Source: an uncultured Collinsella sp.
Lineage (GTDB): Bacteria; Actinomycetota; Coriobacteriia; Coriobacteriales; Coriobacteriaceae
Direction of reading: 5' to 3'
Length of the DNA stretch: 17,358 bases
NCBI GenBank assembly: GCA_900552735.1
Contig: USBA01000017.1
Coordinates: forward strand, 1-17,358
In this document: positions 1-8,142 of the stretch, piece after piece
Numbering within the stretch: position 1 is the first letter of the stretch
How the letters are laid out: the number at the start of each line of letters is the position of its first letter
Position numbers and translations under genes: made by a program
Notes under the pieces: model-generated
Told to the model about the DNA's origin: nothing
The model's input: only the letters and a program-made list of their open reading frames with translations
Database searches by the model: none

Positions 1-234
1 AAGATCGAGTCTGTAAGCGTGGCTTCCGTCAGTAGGGTGTACCATGCATTCAGAAACTGTTACAGCAGCAGCTCCACCGTAAGCTCTTAATTCATAGAAC
101 TTTGTTGACTTAGGGCCGATGCAGCCGTCAACAGTGATGTCTGTACCGCCCATAGGAGCAGAGAACATACGATTCTTGAAAGTTACATTACCTAACTTGA
201 TAGGCGCGCAGAGATGTGGATACTTTCTTTCCAT
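1..234 (-). CDS. NADH:flavin oxidoreductase, old yellow enzyme family (5' part only)
   Basis: The reading frame begins at ATG 234 and runs off the window start, giving about 78 residues. The peptide opens MERKYPHLCAPIKLGNVTFK and continues NRMFSAPMGG, the usual N-terminal strand and FMN-binding loop of old-yellow-enzyme / 2,4-dienoyl-CoA reductase-like proteins (the BaiCD/BaiH and 2-enoate reductase group). These flavoproteins reduce activated C=C bonds with NAD(P)H; the substrate cannot be told from this fragment. A strong ribosome site (AAAGGAGG, 243-250) lies just upstream of the ATG. Codon use is AT-rich (many GCT, GTA, ACA, AGA codons), unlike every other gene here, and resembles Clostridia. 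Upstream, the frame is open and continuous with the sensor kinase, so this end is a foreign segment or an assembly chimera. Confidence 0.75.
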   Translation of the reverse strand, partial: MERKYPHLCAPIKLGNVTFKNRMFSAPMGGTDITVDGCIGPKSTKFYELRAYGGAAAVTVSECMVHPTDGSHAYRLDL

Positions 235-261
235 TGGGATTTCCTCCTTTAATGATCCTGT

Positions 262-273
262 TTTGTTTGTGTA
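262..273 (-). other. Junction between kinase gene and foreign oxidoreductase segment
   Basis: On the minus strand the kinase frame reads ...GMTPKFLKHIY and then TNKTGSLKEEIP before the oxidoreductase ATG, with no stop. Conserved kinase sequence ends at about 271-273, and a typical Clostridia-like leader with ribosome site follows at once. The composition change coincides with this point. Either a recombination breakpoint or an assembly chimera would produce it; I favour the chimera. Confidence 0.7.
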
Positions 274-2454
274 GATATGCTTTAAAAACTTGGGAGTCAT
301 ACCAATGCCGGTATCCGAAACGCTAAAGCAAAAGAGAGCGCGCCCGTTATCGAGTGGCTTGGTCTTTGAGCTAAAGGTGACGGAGCCGCCGTGCTTGTTG
401 TACTTAATGCTGTTGTCTAACAGGTTGATCATGATCTGTCGGATATGGGTGGGACTGCCGACCATGTATGGCCCCGTGGCGTACGGCAGACTATTGTCCT
501 GCATTGTGATGCCGTTACTGGACGCGCGGAGCTTGCACAGCACCAGTGTATCGTCACAGAGCTCTTTGAGGTTAAAAGGCGTATGCTCCAGTGTTAGCTT
601 GCGGTCTTCGATTTTGCCCATCTCGAGGATGTCGTTGATTAGCGAGAGCAGGTGATTGGCGGCAACGCGCGCCTTGGCACGGCTCTCGCGGGCGACCTGG
701 ATATCGCCTTCCTTCAATTCCTCGATCTCGATAAGGCCCAGGATACCGTTGAGCGGCGTACGGATGTCGTGGCTCATGCGCGTGAGGAATGCCGTCTTGG
801 CGGCGTTGGCGGCATCGGCTTTTTTGCGCTCGGTTCGAGCGCGCACGAGTGCCCAGATGAGCAGGACGATGCCGACCGACAACATACCGATGAGGGCAGC
901 TGCAACGGCGGCACGGTTGCGATAAAGGAATTGAAGCGTGTTGGATTCCTGGGCCGTGTACGACGTGGAGGAGTAATTGCTTGCGGAGAGCGATTCTCCG
1001 GCATTGATGATGCCCTTGTTGATGATTCCCAGCAGCTCGGGCCTTCCGCGCGAAATCCAGCACGAGAGCTCGCAGGTGTCACGGAGCTCGGCCGTCTCGC
1101 AGTTCTCCAGATCATAACGGTCGCCGATGGTTTTTACGCGTGAACTGGGGGCGAGGATGCAGTGCACCGTTCCCTTCCTGAGGGCGTCGAACGCTTCATC
1201 GTCGGATTGGCATTCGGTCACGGTCGCTGTGGGGAACAGACTTTCGAGTACATTTCGGTTGATAAACGATGATTTGGTACAGGCGATGTTCTGAAGGTCT
1301 TTGTTCAGGTTGCTTCCGGTGTGGATGGCGGTGAGGGATGTGGTCCCCAACGATATCGACTGCACAACGCCTGATTGCTCGGCAAACCAGTAATCTCGGT
1401 ATACCGGCAGCGCAACGTCGATGCTTCCCTTTGACAGGGCCTTTGACATCATCTTGTAGTTATCAAAGGCGACGGTTTTGACCGTAATGCCAAATTTATC
1501 GTGCAACGTCGTCGCAAGCGATGCGAGCGAACCTTCCATTTTGCCGTCTTCGTCTTCGTTGCAGTAGGGGAGTTTGCCCGTAATGTAGCCGAGCGTGATG
1601 GTGTTGTCATTTGCTTCGAGCCAGGAACGTTCGGGGCCGTTGAGCGATGATGAACCGCTGTTTTGGGCCGAGTAGTTAGATTTGACTTCGTCGATATAGC
1701 GTGGGTTGACGCGGGCGATTGCCGACATGGCGGCATTGATGTCGTCCCTTAGGTCGGGGCGGCTTTTGGGGACGGCAAAGTAGTAGTCGCTCGAACCAAC
1801 GTAGAACATGGGTGACGCATCGGGCGACGAGAGCGTGTCGTTCATGATGATGGCGTCGACCTCGCCGTTTGTGAGCGCGCCAAAGAGGGCGCCGCCAGTG
1901 TCGATTTCTTTATAGGTGCAGGTAATGCCTTCGTTGGCGAGCCACTGCTGGCCAACGAAGGTTTGCATAACGTCGGGGTTGTAGCCGATGGTAAGGCCTT
2001 GGAGCGCTTGGGGGTCGCCCTTGGCCAGATCGTCGCGATCGGGCTTGGCGTAGATGTAGTAGCGCTCGGTGCCCTCGGGGTTCGAGGAAAAGAGCAGCTT
2101 TTGGGCGCGTTCCTCGGAGTAGGAGATGTTGGGCATGAGGTCGATCTCGCCTGCCTCGAGCATGTCCATAAGCTCGGTGAAGGTGCCGGAGACGTATTCG
2201 TACCGCCAGCCGGGCGTGTAGTACGACAGGGTCTGGAGGTACTCGTAGCCCCATCCCGAAAGACGCTCCCCGGGGGTGCCGTTCTGGAAGCCTTCGCTGT
2301 TGACGAGCCAACCAACGCGGACCGTCTTGACTGGCTGACTAGAGTCATCGGCAAAAGCCTGGACAGGCGCGATAGAACTCAGCACGACAAGCGCGGCAAG
2401 CACAACGGCCAGGGCGCGATATATAACTGAACGAAGGACAGTGGCGGCTCTCAC
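271..2454 (-). CDS. Hybrid-type sensor histidine kinase with two periplasmic solute-binding domains, 3'-truncated
   Basis: About 728 residues of an inner-membrane sensor kinase. From GTG 2454, preceded by AGGA at good spacing, it starts with a signal peptide (residues 1-35, ending APVQAFA). Two tandem bacterial solute-binding family 3 domains follow (about 43-260 and 275-490), then one membrane helix (about 513-537, IGMLSVGIVLLIWALV). The kinase core has the H box MSHDIRTPLN with His562, an N box near residue 677 (NLLDNS) and a G1 box near 714 (SDTGIGM). This is the BvgS/EvgS architecture: the periplasmic domains bind a small ligand and control autophosphorylation. An in-frame ATG at 2487 is an alternative start with a poorer ribosome site and a less typical signal peptide. 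After FLKHIY, where the family continues with EPF and the G2 box, the sequence switches to unrelated DNA, so the ATP lid, the rest of the core and any receiver domain are missing. The encoded protein as shown should be inactive. Confidence 0.85.
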
Positions 2455-2509
2455 ATGCAATCCTAACGAATCGAGACATAACCGCATAAGGATACCAGCT
2501 CAACCTGCC

Positions 2510-2630
2510 CAGTCGGCAGCTGCACCGCTAAACGCTCCCGCCCGGCAGTCATTGGGGACGTTCTTAAACGACTAGTCATCGGGGACGTTCTTGTTTGACT
2601 AGTCATTTAAGAACGTCCCCAATGACTAGT
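2510..2630. repeat. Dispersed palindromic repeat (GGGGACGTTCTT / ACTAGTCAT family), copy 1
   Basis: GGGGACGTTCTT followed five bases later by ACTAGTCAT occurs twice in direct orientation (2554-2579 and 2581-2606), then once inverted as AAGAACGTCCCC-A-ATGACTAGT (2609-2630). The arms at 2581-2592 and 2609-2620 are a perfect 12-bp inverted repeat, and the loop contains the palindrome GACTAGTC. A CAGTCGGCAGC segment at 2510-2520 also recurs in the second copy near 16539-16620. The form is that of a REP/BIME-like element in the gap between divergent genes. Confidence 0.8.
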
Positions 2631-2699
2631 TTCGTTTGCGGGGGAGGCGTGGGACAATACCGAGCGAACGTGATTGGGCGTCTGGGAAAAGGGGTCGCG

Positions 2700-3125
2700 A
2701 TGAACAAGTTGAGGACGCTTGCCGACGTGTTGCGCCAGGCTGGCTTTGCGCGCATCACGGGCCTGTTTCTTATCTTCTATCTGCTGTGCTCGACGGCCGT
2801 TTGGCTGTCCGAGCCCACGACCCTCACGTTTGGCGATGGCCTGTGGTTTAGCTTTGAGACGGTCTCGACCATCGGCTTTGGTGACATTCCGGCCGAGACA
2901 CCGGTTGCCCGCGCCATTACCGTCATTCTGAGCGTCATCAGCATCTTCTACATCGCCATGCTCACGGGCGTGGCGGTGAACTACTGCAATACGCTTATCA
3001 AGATGCGTCAAAAGGACACCATGGCACGCTTTATGGATGATCTGGAGCATTTGGAAGAGCTCGATCACGACGAGCTTGCCGATCTTTCGCGTCGCGTGCG
3101 CGAGTATCGTCGACGCCAGCGCTAA
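2700..3125 (+). CDS. Two-TM potassium channel (ion channel family 2)
   Basis: A 141-residue inner-membrane protein with one pore module: TM1 (about 18-36), pore helix, selectivity filter TIGFGD (57-62, within FETVSTIGFGD), and TM2 (about 70-95). A charged C-terminal tail rich in Glu, Asp and Arg looks helical. The filter is the K+ channel TxGxGD signature, in the GFGD variant. No RCK/TrkA-N domain is attached, so gating is unknown. ATG 2700 is chosen because GGGG lies five bases upstream and the protein fits the family from there; a longer frame from 2595 would translate the upstream repeat. The next gene starts 35 bases downstream on the same strand, so the two are probably co-transcribed. 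Confidence 0.85.
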   Translation: MNKLRTLADVLRQAGFARITGLFLIFYLLCSTAVWLSEPTTLTFGDGLWFSFETVSTIGFGDIPAETPVARAITVILSVISIFYIAMLTGVAVNYCNTLIKMRQKDTMARFMDDLEHLEELDHDELADLSRRVREYRRRQR

Positions 3126-3160
3126 GACGAACGTCGTGCGCCACAACAGGGGGGGCAAAT

Positions 3161-3694
3161 ATGAACATCACCGTGTATCTGGGCGCCAACGCTGGCAATG
3201 ACCCGGTGTTTCTGCCTGCAGTGCGAGAGCTCGGCACGTGGATTGGCTCCAACGGCCACGCGCTGGTATACGGCGGCTCCAAGTCGGGCCTGATGGGTGC
3301 GCTCGCCGATAGCGTACTCGAGGCGGGTGGACACGTGACGGGTGTTGAGCCGAGCTTTTTTATCGAGGCAGAGTTTCAACATGACGGTATCGATGACCTC
3401 ATCGTGACGAGCGATATGGCGGAGCGCAAGGCCAAGATGATTGAGCTCGGCGATGCGTTCATCGCCTTTCCCGGTGGGACGGGCACGCTCGAGGAGATTG
3501 CCGAGGTCATGTCCGCGGTGTCGTTGGGACACCTGAGTGCTCCGTGCATCCTGTATAACCTGGACGGTTACTACAACGACCTCAAGGCGCTGCTCGGGCA
3601 CATGATTGATAAAGGACTTTCGAGCCCGAGGCGCCAGCACGGCATCTACTTTGCCGACGACTTGCGCGAGATTGCCTCGATTATCAACGGATAA
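3161..3694 (+). CDS. LOG-family protein, nucleoside 5'-monophosphate phosphoribohydrolase
   Basis: A 177-residue Rossmann-type cytosolic protein with the LOG signature: YGG near residues 37-39, MAERK (86-90), and PGGTGTLEE (104-112), which match the family motifs Mx(2)RK and PGGxGTxxE. LOG proteins split a nucleoside 5'-monophosphate, such as AMP or a cytokinin riboside phosphate, into base and ribose 5-phosphate; in bacteria the physiological substrate is usually unknown. Length is normal for the short (type I) group, and the Arg, Lys and Glu of the two motifs are present. The start at ATG 3161 follows a G-rich ribosome site. It sits 35 bases after the K+ channel gene. The older label 'lysine decarboxylase' should not be used. 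Confidence 0.9.
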   Translation: MNITVYLGANAGNDPVFLPAVRELGTWIGSNGHALVYGGSKSGLMGALADSVLEAGGHVTGVEPSFFIEAEFQHDGIDDLIVTSDMAERKAKMIELGDAFIAFPGGTGTLEEIAEVMSAVSLGHLSAPCILYNLDGYYNDLKALLGHMIDKGLSSPRRQHGIYFADDLREIASIING

Positions 3695-3752
3695 GTCTTG
3701 AGCCTGCCCCACTATGGCTCCCAATGGTGCCGTTTGCAGCGCAGATGGTTAG

Positions 3753-3780
3753 CTTGTCTGGGCCACACTCGCTCTACAAT
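3753..3780 (+). promoter_or_regulatory. Putative sigma-70-type promoter for the ClC gene
   Basis: TACAAT at 3775-3780 is a good -10 element. The best -35 is CTTGTC/TTGTCT at 3753-3759 with a 15-16 base spacer, which is short. The site is 40 bases upstream of the ClC start in an otherwise featureless gap. Confidence 0.4.
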
Positions 3781-3819
3781 AAAACGTATCTATGTCGACT
3801 TTGACCGCGGGAGGACCCG

Positions 3820-5124
3820 ATGGATAACCTTGCCAAACCCACAAACCGCGCGCTCTTTTTAGTTAGCGTTGCCGTGACCGGTGCGTTCGCAGGTGCCGCG
3901 GTCTGGCTGTTCTTTTTTGCGATGGAGCACGGTATCGACTATCTATGGACCGAGATTCCGCACGCGCTGGGCGTCTCTTCGCCCGAGCTTGCCAGCGGCC
4001 CGTTTGGCTTTTTGCCGTACCCGTTTTTTGTCTGCCTGCTGGGCGGTCTGTTAATCGGTCTGTACGAAAAGATGACAGGCACCAAGACCGATGACCTCAA
4101 CCAGGTGATGGCTAAGGTTAAGCAAGACGGGCGCTACCCGTACGACAACCTGGGCAAGCTTTCGCTCGCGGCATTGCTGCCGCTGCTGTTTGGCGGAAGC
4201 ATTGGACCGGAGGCCGGCCTGACCGGCGTTATCGCTGGTCTGTGCAGCTGGGTCGGCGACCGCATGCGTCGCTTTGGCGCCGAGTTTAGGGAGCTCACGC
4301 TGCTGGGCACCCAGGCCGCGCTGACGGCGCTCTTTACCGCGCCCGTCTTTGGTTTTGTGGCACCGCTTGCCGGTAGCGCCGACGACCAGGGCGAAGACGC
4401 CGACGATGAGTCCGCGTCCGGCGAGATCACCATCAAGCTGCCCAAGGCGCAAAAGACGGTGGTCTACGGTATTGCGATTGCCGGCGGTCTGGGCACTTAC
4501 CTGCTGCTTGGCCAGCTTGTGGGCGGCGGCATGGGCATGCCCAGGTTCGAGTCCGCCGAGGTGGGCAATCTAGAGCTTACCTGGCTCGTCCCTCTGTCGT
4601 TGATCGGAACAATCTGCGGCTGGCTGTACTTTGTCTCCGAGCACGCAAGCGAGGCACTGTCCCATGCAATAGGGGGGCGCCCTGTCGTCAAGGCCATGCT
4701 GGCCGGTCTGGCGCTCGCCATCTGCGGCACGGTCCTGCCCTACACCATGTTTGCCGGCGAGACCCAGGCCGACGTGCTCATGGAAACCTATCTGACCATT
4801 CCCGCCGGCGTGCTTATCGCGACCGGTCTTGTCAAGGCCATGCTGACCCCCGCCCTCATCAACCTTGGTTGGCGCGGCGGCCACTTCTTCCCGGTTATCT
4901 TCTCGGGCGTAAGCCTGGGCTATGGCCTGGCCATCCTCACCGGCGCAGATCCGGTCTTTTGCGTCGCCGTCTGCACCGCCTCGACGATGGGCGCCGTCAT
5001 GCGTCAGCCCGTCATGGTCGTGGGCCTGCTGCTCATGTGCTTCCCGCTCAAAGGCATCGTCTGTATGATCATCGCCGCCGTCATCGCCGCCGGCATTCCG
5101 CTGCCCAAGTCGCTGCGCAAGTAG
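3820..5124 (+). CDS. ClC-family chloride channel/antiporter
   Basis: A 434-residue polytopic membrane protein of the voltage-gated chloride channel family. GGSIGPEAG (125-133) corresponds to the family GGSxGREGP motif and keeps a glutamate at the gating position (Glu131). GWRGGHFFP (350-358) corresponds to the GGxFxP anion-binding motif. An acidic loop (about 187-202, rich in Asp, Glu and Ser) separates the two halves and is probably cytoplasmic. The classical GSGIPE motif is not obvious, so it belongs to a divergent bacterial subgroup similar to YfeO-type proteins. Channel or H+/Cl- antiporter cannot be decided from sequence alone; the retained gating Glu is compatible with exchange. There is no CBS domain. 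The gene has its own promoter-like site and ends convergent with an EamA transporter. Confidence 0.88.
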   Translation: MDNLAKPTNRALFLVSVAVTGAFAGAAVWLFFFAMEHGIDYLWTEIPHALGVSSPELASGPFGFLPYPFFVCLLGGLLIGLYEKMTGTKTDDLNQVMAKVKQDGRYPYDNLGKLSLAALLPLLFGGSIGPEAGLTGVIAGLCSWVGDRMRRFGAEFRELTLLGTQAALTALFTAPVFGFVAPLAGSADDQGEDADDESASGEITIKLPKAQKTVVYGIAIAGGLGTYLLLGQLVGGGMGMPRFESAEVGNLELTWLVPLSLIGTICGWLYFVSEHASEALSHAIGGRPVVKAMLAGLALAICGTVLPYTMFAGETQADVLMETYLTIPAGVLIATGLVKAMLTPALINLGWRGGHFFPVIFSGVSLGYGLAILTGADPVFCVAVCTASTMGAVMRQPVMVVGLLLMCFPLKGIVCMIIAAVIAAGIPLPKSLRK

Positions 5125-5216
5125 CACGGTGGCGCACGGTCGATACAAGCACCCTAGGCCCGGTGTGGCGCTGTGTCATGGATTTGCGAGCGCCTAGATC
5201 TCGCTCGGAATCGGCG

Positions 5217-6092
5217 CTATTTCCAAACCGCGAGCGCGGCGGTGCCCAGTACGATGAGGGCGAGACCGATAGCGCTGCGTCGCGAGACTTTTTCGTTGAA
5301 TGCCAGGCGCGCAAATAGTACCGATACGACAATCGATAGTTTGTCGATCTGCACCACGACGCTCACCTGGCCTGTGGCGATGGCGTAGTAGTATAGCAGC
5401 CACGATGCGCCAGTCGCAATGCCCGATGCCGCGAGAAATACGAGTTCATAGCGGTCTACGTGCACGGCTTGGCCCATCTTGCCTTTAGCTGCCACGATTG
5501 CCCATGCCATAACCAGTACCACACAGGTACGGATTGCCGTGGCCAGGCTGGATTCGACGCCTTCGATGCCAGCCTTGGCAAGGATGGACGTGAGCGCCGC
5601 GAACACGGCGGCGCCGAGGGCGTAAGCGAGCCAGGTCCGGTCTTGCTGCTGCTCGGGTCCGGCAGACTGCTTCTTCTCGATCATTAAAAACGTGCCGAGG
5701 GTGATGACAGCGGTTCCCACGAGCTTAACCGCAAGGTTGCTCGTCTCGCCAAAAAGTACGATGGCGATCAGTGCGGCGAGTACGGTGCTCATCTTGTCGA
5801 CCGGTACGACCTTATTGACGTCTCCGATGCCCAACGCCTTAAAGTAACAGATCCACGAAGCACCGGTAGCGAGTCCCGAGAGGACGAGAAAGAGCCAGGA
5901 TCTGGGTTCGATGCTGCCGATGGTTCCAATGGATCCAGAAATGCCCGCCATTGCCCAGGCGAAAACGAGCACCACGCAGGTGCGAATGGCCGTCGCGACA
6001 TCGGAGTCGGTCTGCTTGATGCCGCATTTGGCCAGGATAGATGTGATGCCGGCAAAGAAAGCCGACACAAATGCTGCTGCGACCCACGACAC
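5217..6092 (-). CDS. EamA/DMT-family transporter
   Basis: A 291-residue integral membrane protein of the drug/metabolite transporter superfamily, with about ten predicted helices in two EamA halves. The halves are unusually alike. ITSILAKCGI near the N-terminus is matched by LTSILAKAGI in the second half, both are followed by ATAIRTCVVLV, and later GLATGASW is matched by GIATGASW and VPVDKMS by VQIDKLS. The substrate is unknown. The start is GTG 6092 with GGGGAGG about ten bases upstream; no ATG nearby fits. The stop (TAG) lies 92 bases from the convergent ClC stop. Nothing adjacent suggests a pathway. Confidence 0.88.
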   Translation of the reverse strand: MSWVAAAFVSAFFAGITSILAKCGIKQTDSDVATAIRTCVVLVFAWAMAGISGSIGTIGSIEPRSWLFLVLSGLATGASWICYFKALGIGDVNKVVPVDKMSTVLAALIAIVLFGETSNLAVKLVGTAVITLGTFLMIEKKQSAGPEQQQDRTWLAYALGAAVFAALTSILAKAGIEGVESSLATAIRTCVVLVMAWAIVAAKGKMGQAVHVDRYELVFLAASGIATGASWLLYYYAIATGQVSVVVQIDKLSIVVSVLFARLAFNEKVSRRSAIGLALIVLGTAALAVWK

Positions 6093-6229
6093 GGGTGAAA
6101 TGCCTCCCCAAAGAACGACCGCGCCAGATTTACGGCGCTCGTCCGATGATACCGTCCCGCCATGAAGCTTTGATATCGCTGTGGTGAGACAGGGGCCATA
6201 GTTCGAGAGGGCATTTGGTTAAGGCTCGA

Positions 6230-6415
6230 ATCGAAGGTGAATGGTTTTCCGCGAAGTGAACGAGTAAATCTGGACCCCTGGAACATGCACACTTTTTTCG
6301 AACAAAACTGCAGGATTCTTAGACAAAAACCGCAGGAATTGAGTCCTTAAAAATGTCGATGCTACAGGGCACTGTTTTTACTCGTTCACTTCTCGGAAAA
6401 GTATTCACCTTCGAT
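6230..6415. repeat. Large imperfect inverted repeat with mirrored reading-frame starts
   Basis: The left arm (6230-6292) and right arm (6353-6415) are inverted copies sharing TTTACTCGTTCACTTC and then CGGAAAA and ATTCACCTTCGAT. Read outward from the centre, each arm begins with ATG and encodes related peptides: MCMFQGSRFTRSLRGKPFTFD on minus from 6292 is matched by MSMLQGTVFTRSLLGKVFTFD on plus from 6353, given here in part as FTRSL-x-GK-x-FTFD. The 60-base centre has two near-direct repeats, ACAAAACTGCAGGATT (6302-6317) and ACAAAAACCGCAGGAATT (6323-6340). The 450-base stretch 6093-6542 contains no credible gene apart from this. Confidence 0.75.
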
Positions 6416-6542
6416 ATGCTGACGGTGTCTTTTTGGTTGCCAAGAACTAGACGGCCTGCTGTGAGGGGCGGTGGTGACGCTATGCCGCCTTGTTTCATTG
6501 AAAAAATAAGCGGGGTACCACCTAAGCTTTTTTAGCTGTCGA

Positions 6543-7241
6543 TTACAGGTCGCGTACTCGATAAACCTTGGTGCTGACGGTGCAGCTGATTGCACATAGC
6601 GCGAGGGCAAGTACGGCGATGCCTGCGCACAGACCGCCAAGGACGGCAGGATCGGGATTCGCTCCGGCAATCGACATGAGCCAGTTGCTGATGGGGTTGG
6701 AGGAGCTCAGCGTGGCCATTGTGCCGCAACCAAGCAGGGCAAACAGGCCAACGGATAGGCGCAGCGCCTCCATGTGTCCAAATCGAAAGAACAGCGGCTG
6801 CGCCAAAAACACCATCATGAGGGAGATGAGCATCGATGCCGCCGAGGCCATTGCGGTCTCAAAGACGGCCTGTCCCGTCGAGGGGATGCCCGCGCTGTTG
6901 AAAAGCGGGATGGAGACGATGCTCAGAAGCGCGGCGGCGCAGGCCATGATGGCCGAGAAGACAACGATGCACAGGTAGCGTGCGCAGATGATGTCTTTGC
7001 GCGAGAAGGGCAACGTTGCTCGATAACGCTCCCAGCCGTTTTGGTTATCGTAGCCAGCTAGCGAGTTCATGATTATGATGGGCGACATTGCGCTGACCGC
7101 ACAGGCGCCGGCGCTCATGCCGGAATCGACATCCGACGCGTTGGCAAGGGTCAGCACGACAAACATGAACAGGCCGACGCCTGCAATGCTCGGGATAAGC
7201 GAGCGAGCGATGGCGAGCTCGGACATAAAGGCGCGTTTCAT
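6543..7241 (-). CDS. ABC-2-type transporter permease
   Basis: A 232-residue membrane protein with about six hydrophobic segments, matching the small ABC-2 permeases (ABC2_membrane_5 type) found next to GntR/YtrA-type repressors. The motif-like stretch MNSLAGYDNQNGWERYRATLP after the second helix, with Asp, Trp, Arg and LPFSRKD, is typical of this group. It forms the membrane half of an ABC transporter with the ATPase encoded just upstream. Its ATG (7241) overlaps the ATPase stop in an ATGA arrangement and uses AAAGGAG inside the end of the ATPase gene, so the two are translationally coupled. Family members act in export or in sensing of peptide or cell-wall stress; the substrate here is unknown. 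Confidence 0.87.
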   Translation of the reverse strand: MKRAFMSELAIARSLIPSIAGVGLFMFVVLTLANASDVDSGMSAGACAVSAMSPIIIMNSLAGYDNQNGWERYRATLPFSRKDIICARYLCIVVFSAIMACAAALLSIVSIPLFNSAGIPSTGQAVFETAMASAASMLISLMMVFLAQPLFFRFGHMEALRLSVGLFALLGCGTMATLSSSNPISNWLMSIAGANPDPAVLGGLCAGIAVLALALCAISCTVSTKVYRVRDL

Positions 7242-8119
7242 TTCGAAGCTCCTTTCAGCATGAGGCGAAGATAGTCATCAATGGTTGCCCGATCGCTGGG
7301 AATCTCGGGGAAGGCCTCGAGCGTTTCGCGACGGTTGGGCACGAGCACGTCCACGCTATAGGCGTGGTGGACGGCACGGGCGCCTTCGACGCAAGCCATA
7401 AGCTCGGCGGCCTGTGCTTGGGTGCAGTGGGCGATGCCGGCTCGGTCGGTAATGTCCTCGCGCGGCAGGTCAAAAATAATCGAGCCGTTATCGATGCAGA
7501 TGACGCGATCAGCGGTGCGATCGAGGTCGGACGTAATGTGGCTCGAGAGTAACACGCTGTGCTGGCCGTCGGCGACAAAGGCAAGCAGCTCATCAAGCAG
7601 TTCCTCGCGTGCCATGGGATCGAGGCCCGCGGTGGCTTCGTCCAAAACGAGCAGCTTGGCATTGTGGCTGAGTGCACAGGCAAGCTGCAGTTTCATGCCC
7701 ATGCCGCGGGAGAGGTCCTTGACCTTTGTCTTGGGATCGAGGCCAAATCGGTTGATGAATCCGGCGAACGTTTCGCGGTCCCATGTGGGGTACGCCGGGC
7801 CTACGAGCGACTCGATCTGGCCCACCCTGAGCGTGGAGGGGAAGGGGCACGTGTCCAGGACAAGACCGACGCGGGAGCGTAGATGGCGTTGCGATTCATC
7901 GGGCGCGTCGGCGCCACAGCGCTGCCCAAACAGGTGCACCTCGCCGGCATCGAGCTTTATAAGCCCGAGCGCGGCGCGAATGGTCGTTGTCTTGCCGGCG
8001 CCGTTTGCGCCTACAAAGCCAACGATCTGGCCGGGCTCCACAGCGAGCGTGACGTCGCGTAGTGAAAAGCGGTCGCTCACACGGCGTGAGATGCCTTTGA
8101 GTTCTAAAAGGTTTTGCTT
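7238..8119 (-). CDS. ABC transporter ATP-binding protein (start codon uncertain or lost)
   Basis: A cytoplasmic ABC ATPase of about 293 residues. It has Walker A GANGAGKTTT (about 37-46), signature LSRGMGMK (about 136-143, an LSGGQ variant), Walker B LLVLDE (about 156-161) followed by ATAGLD, and an H-loop histidine in SSHI. It pairs with the overlapping ABC-2 permease. The start is a problem. The conserved N-terminus NLLELKGISRR is in frame, but no ATG, GTG or TTG lies between it and the far upstream codons. AAAGG sits seven bases before codon AAG at 8117-8119, so an ATG-to-AAG change there would explain it (MQNLLELKG). The next in-frame start, GTG 8080, would remove the first strand. The open frame extends upstream to 8584 only by overlapping the GntR gene. 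Confidence 0.85.
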   Translation of the reverse strand, partial: KQNLLELKGISRRVSDRFSLRDVTLAVEPGQIVGFVGANGAGKTTTIRAALGLIKLDAGEVHLFGQRCGADAPDESQRHLRSRVGLVLDTCPFPSTLRVGQIESLVGPAYPTWDRETFAGFINRFGLDPKTKVKDLSRGMGMKLQLACALSHNAKLLVLDEATAGLDPMAREELLDELLAFVADGQHSVLLSSHITSDLDRTADRVICIDNGSIIFDLPREDITDRAGIAHCTQAQAAELMACVEGARAVHHAYSVDVLVPNRRETLEAFPEIPSDRATIDDYLRLMLKGASK

Positions 8120-8142
8120 GGTATAGCCTTTCTTGCAGATGG

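Noticed and set aside
2595..2699. Upstream extension of the K+ channel gene
   Set aside because: The added residues come from the dispersed repeat and do not resemble a channel N-terminus; a ribosome site precedes ATG 2700.
5125..5216. Terminator between the convergent ClC and EamA genes
   Set aside because: No stable stem followed by a T-run is visible on either strand.
5789..6292. 167-residue minus-strand frame starting in the left inverted-repeat arm
   Set aside because: It overlaps the well-supported EamA gene in another frame; only its first 20 or so residues, inside the repeat, are matched by the right arm.
6353..6535. 60-residue plus-strand frame starting in the right inverted-repeat arm as a gene
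   Set aside because: There is no ribosome site and similarity to the left arm ends at the repeat boundary, so it is described as part of the repeat.
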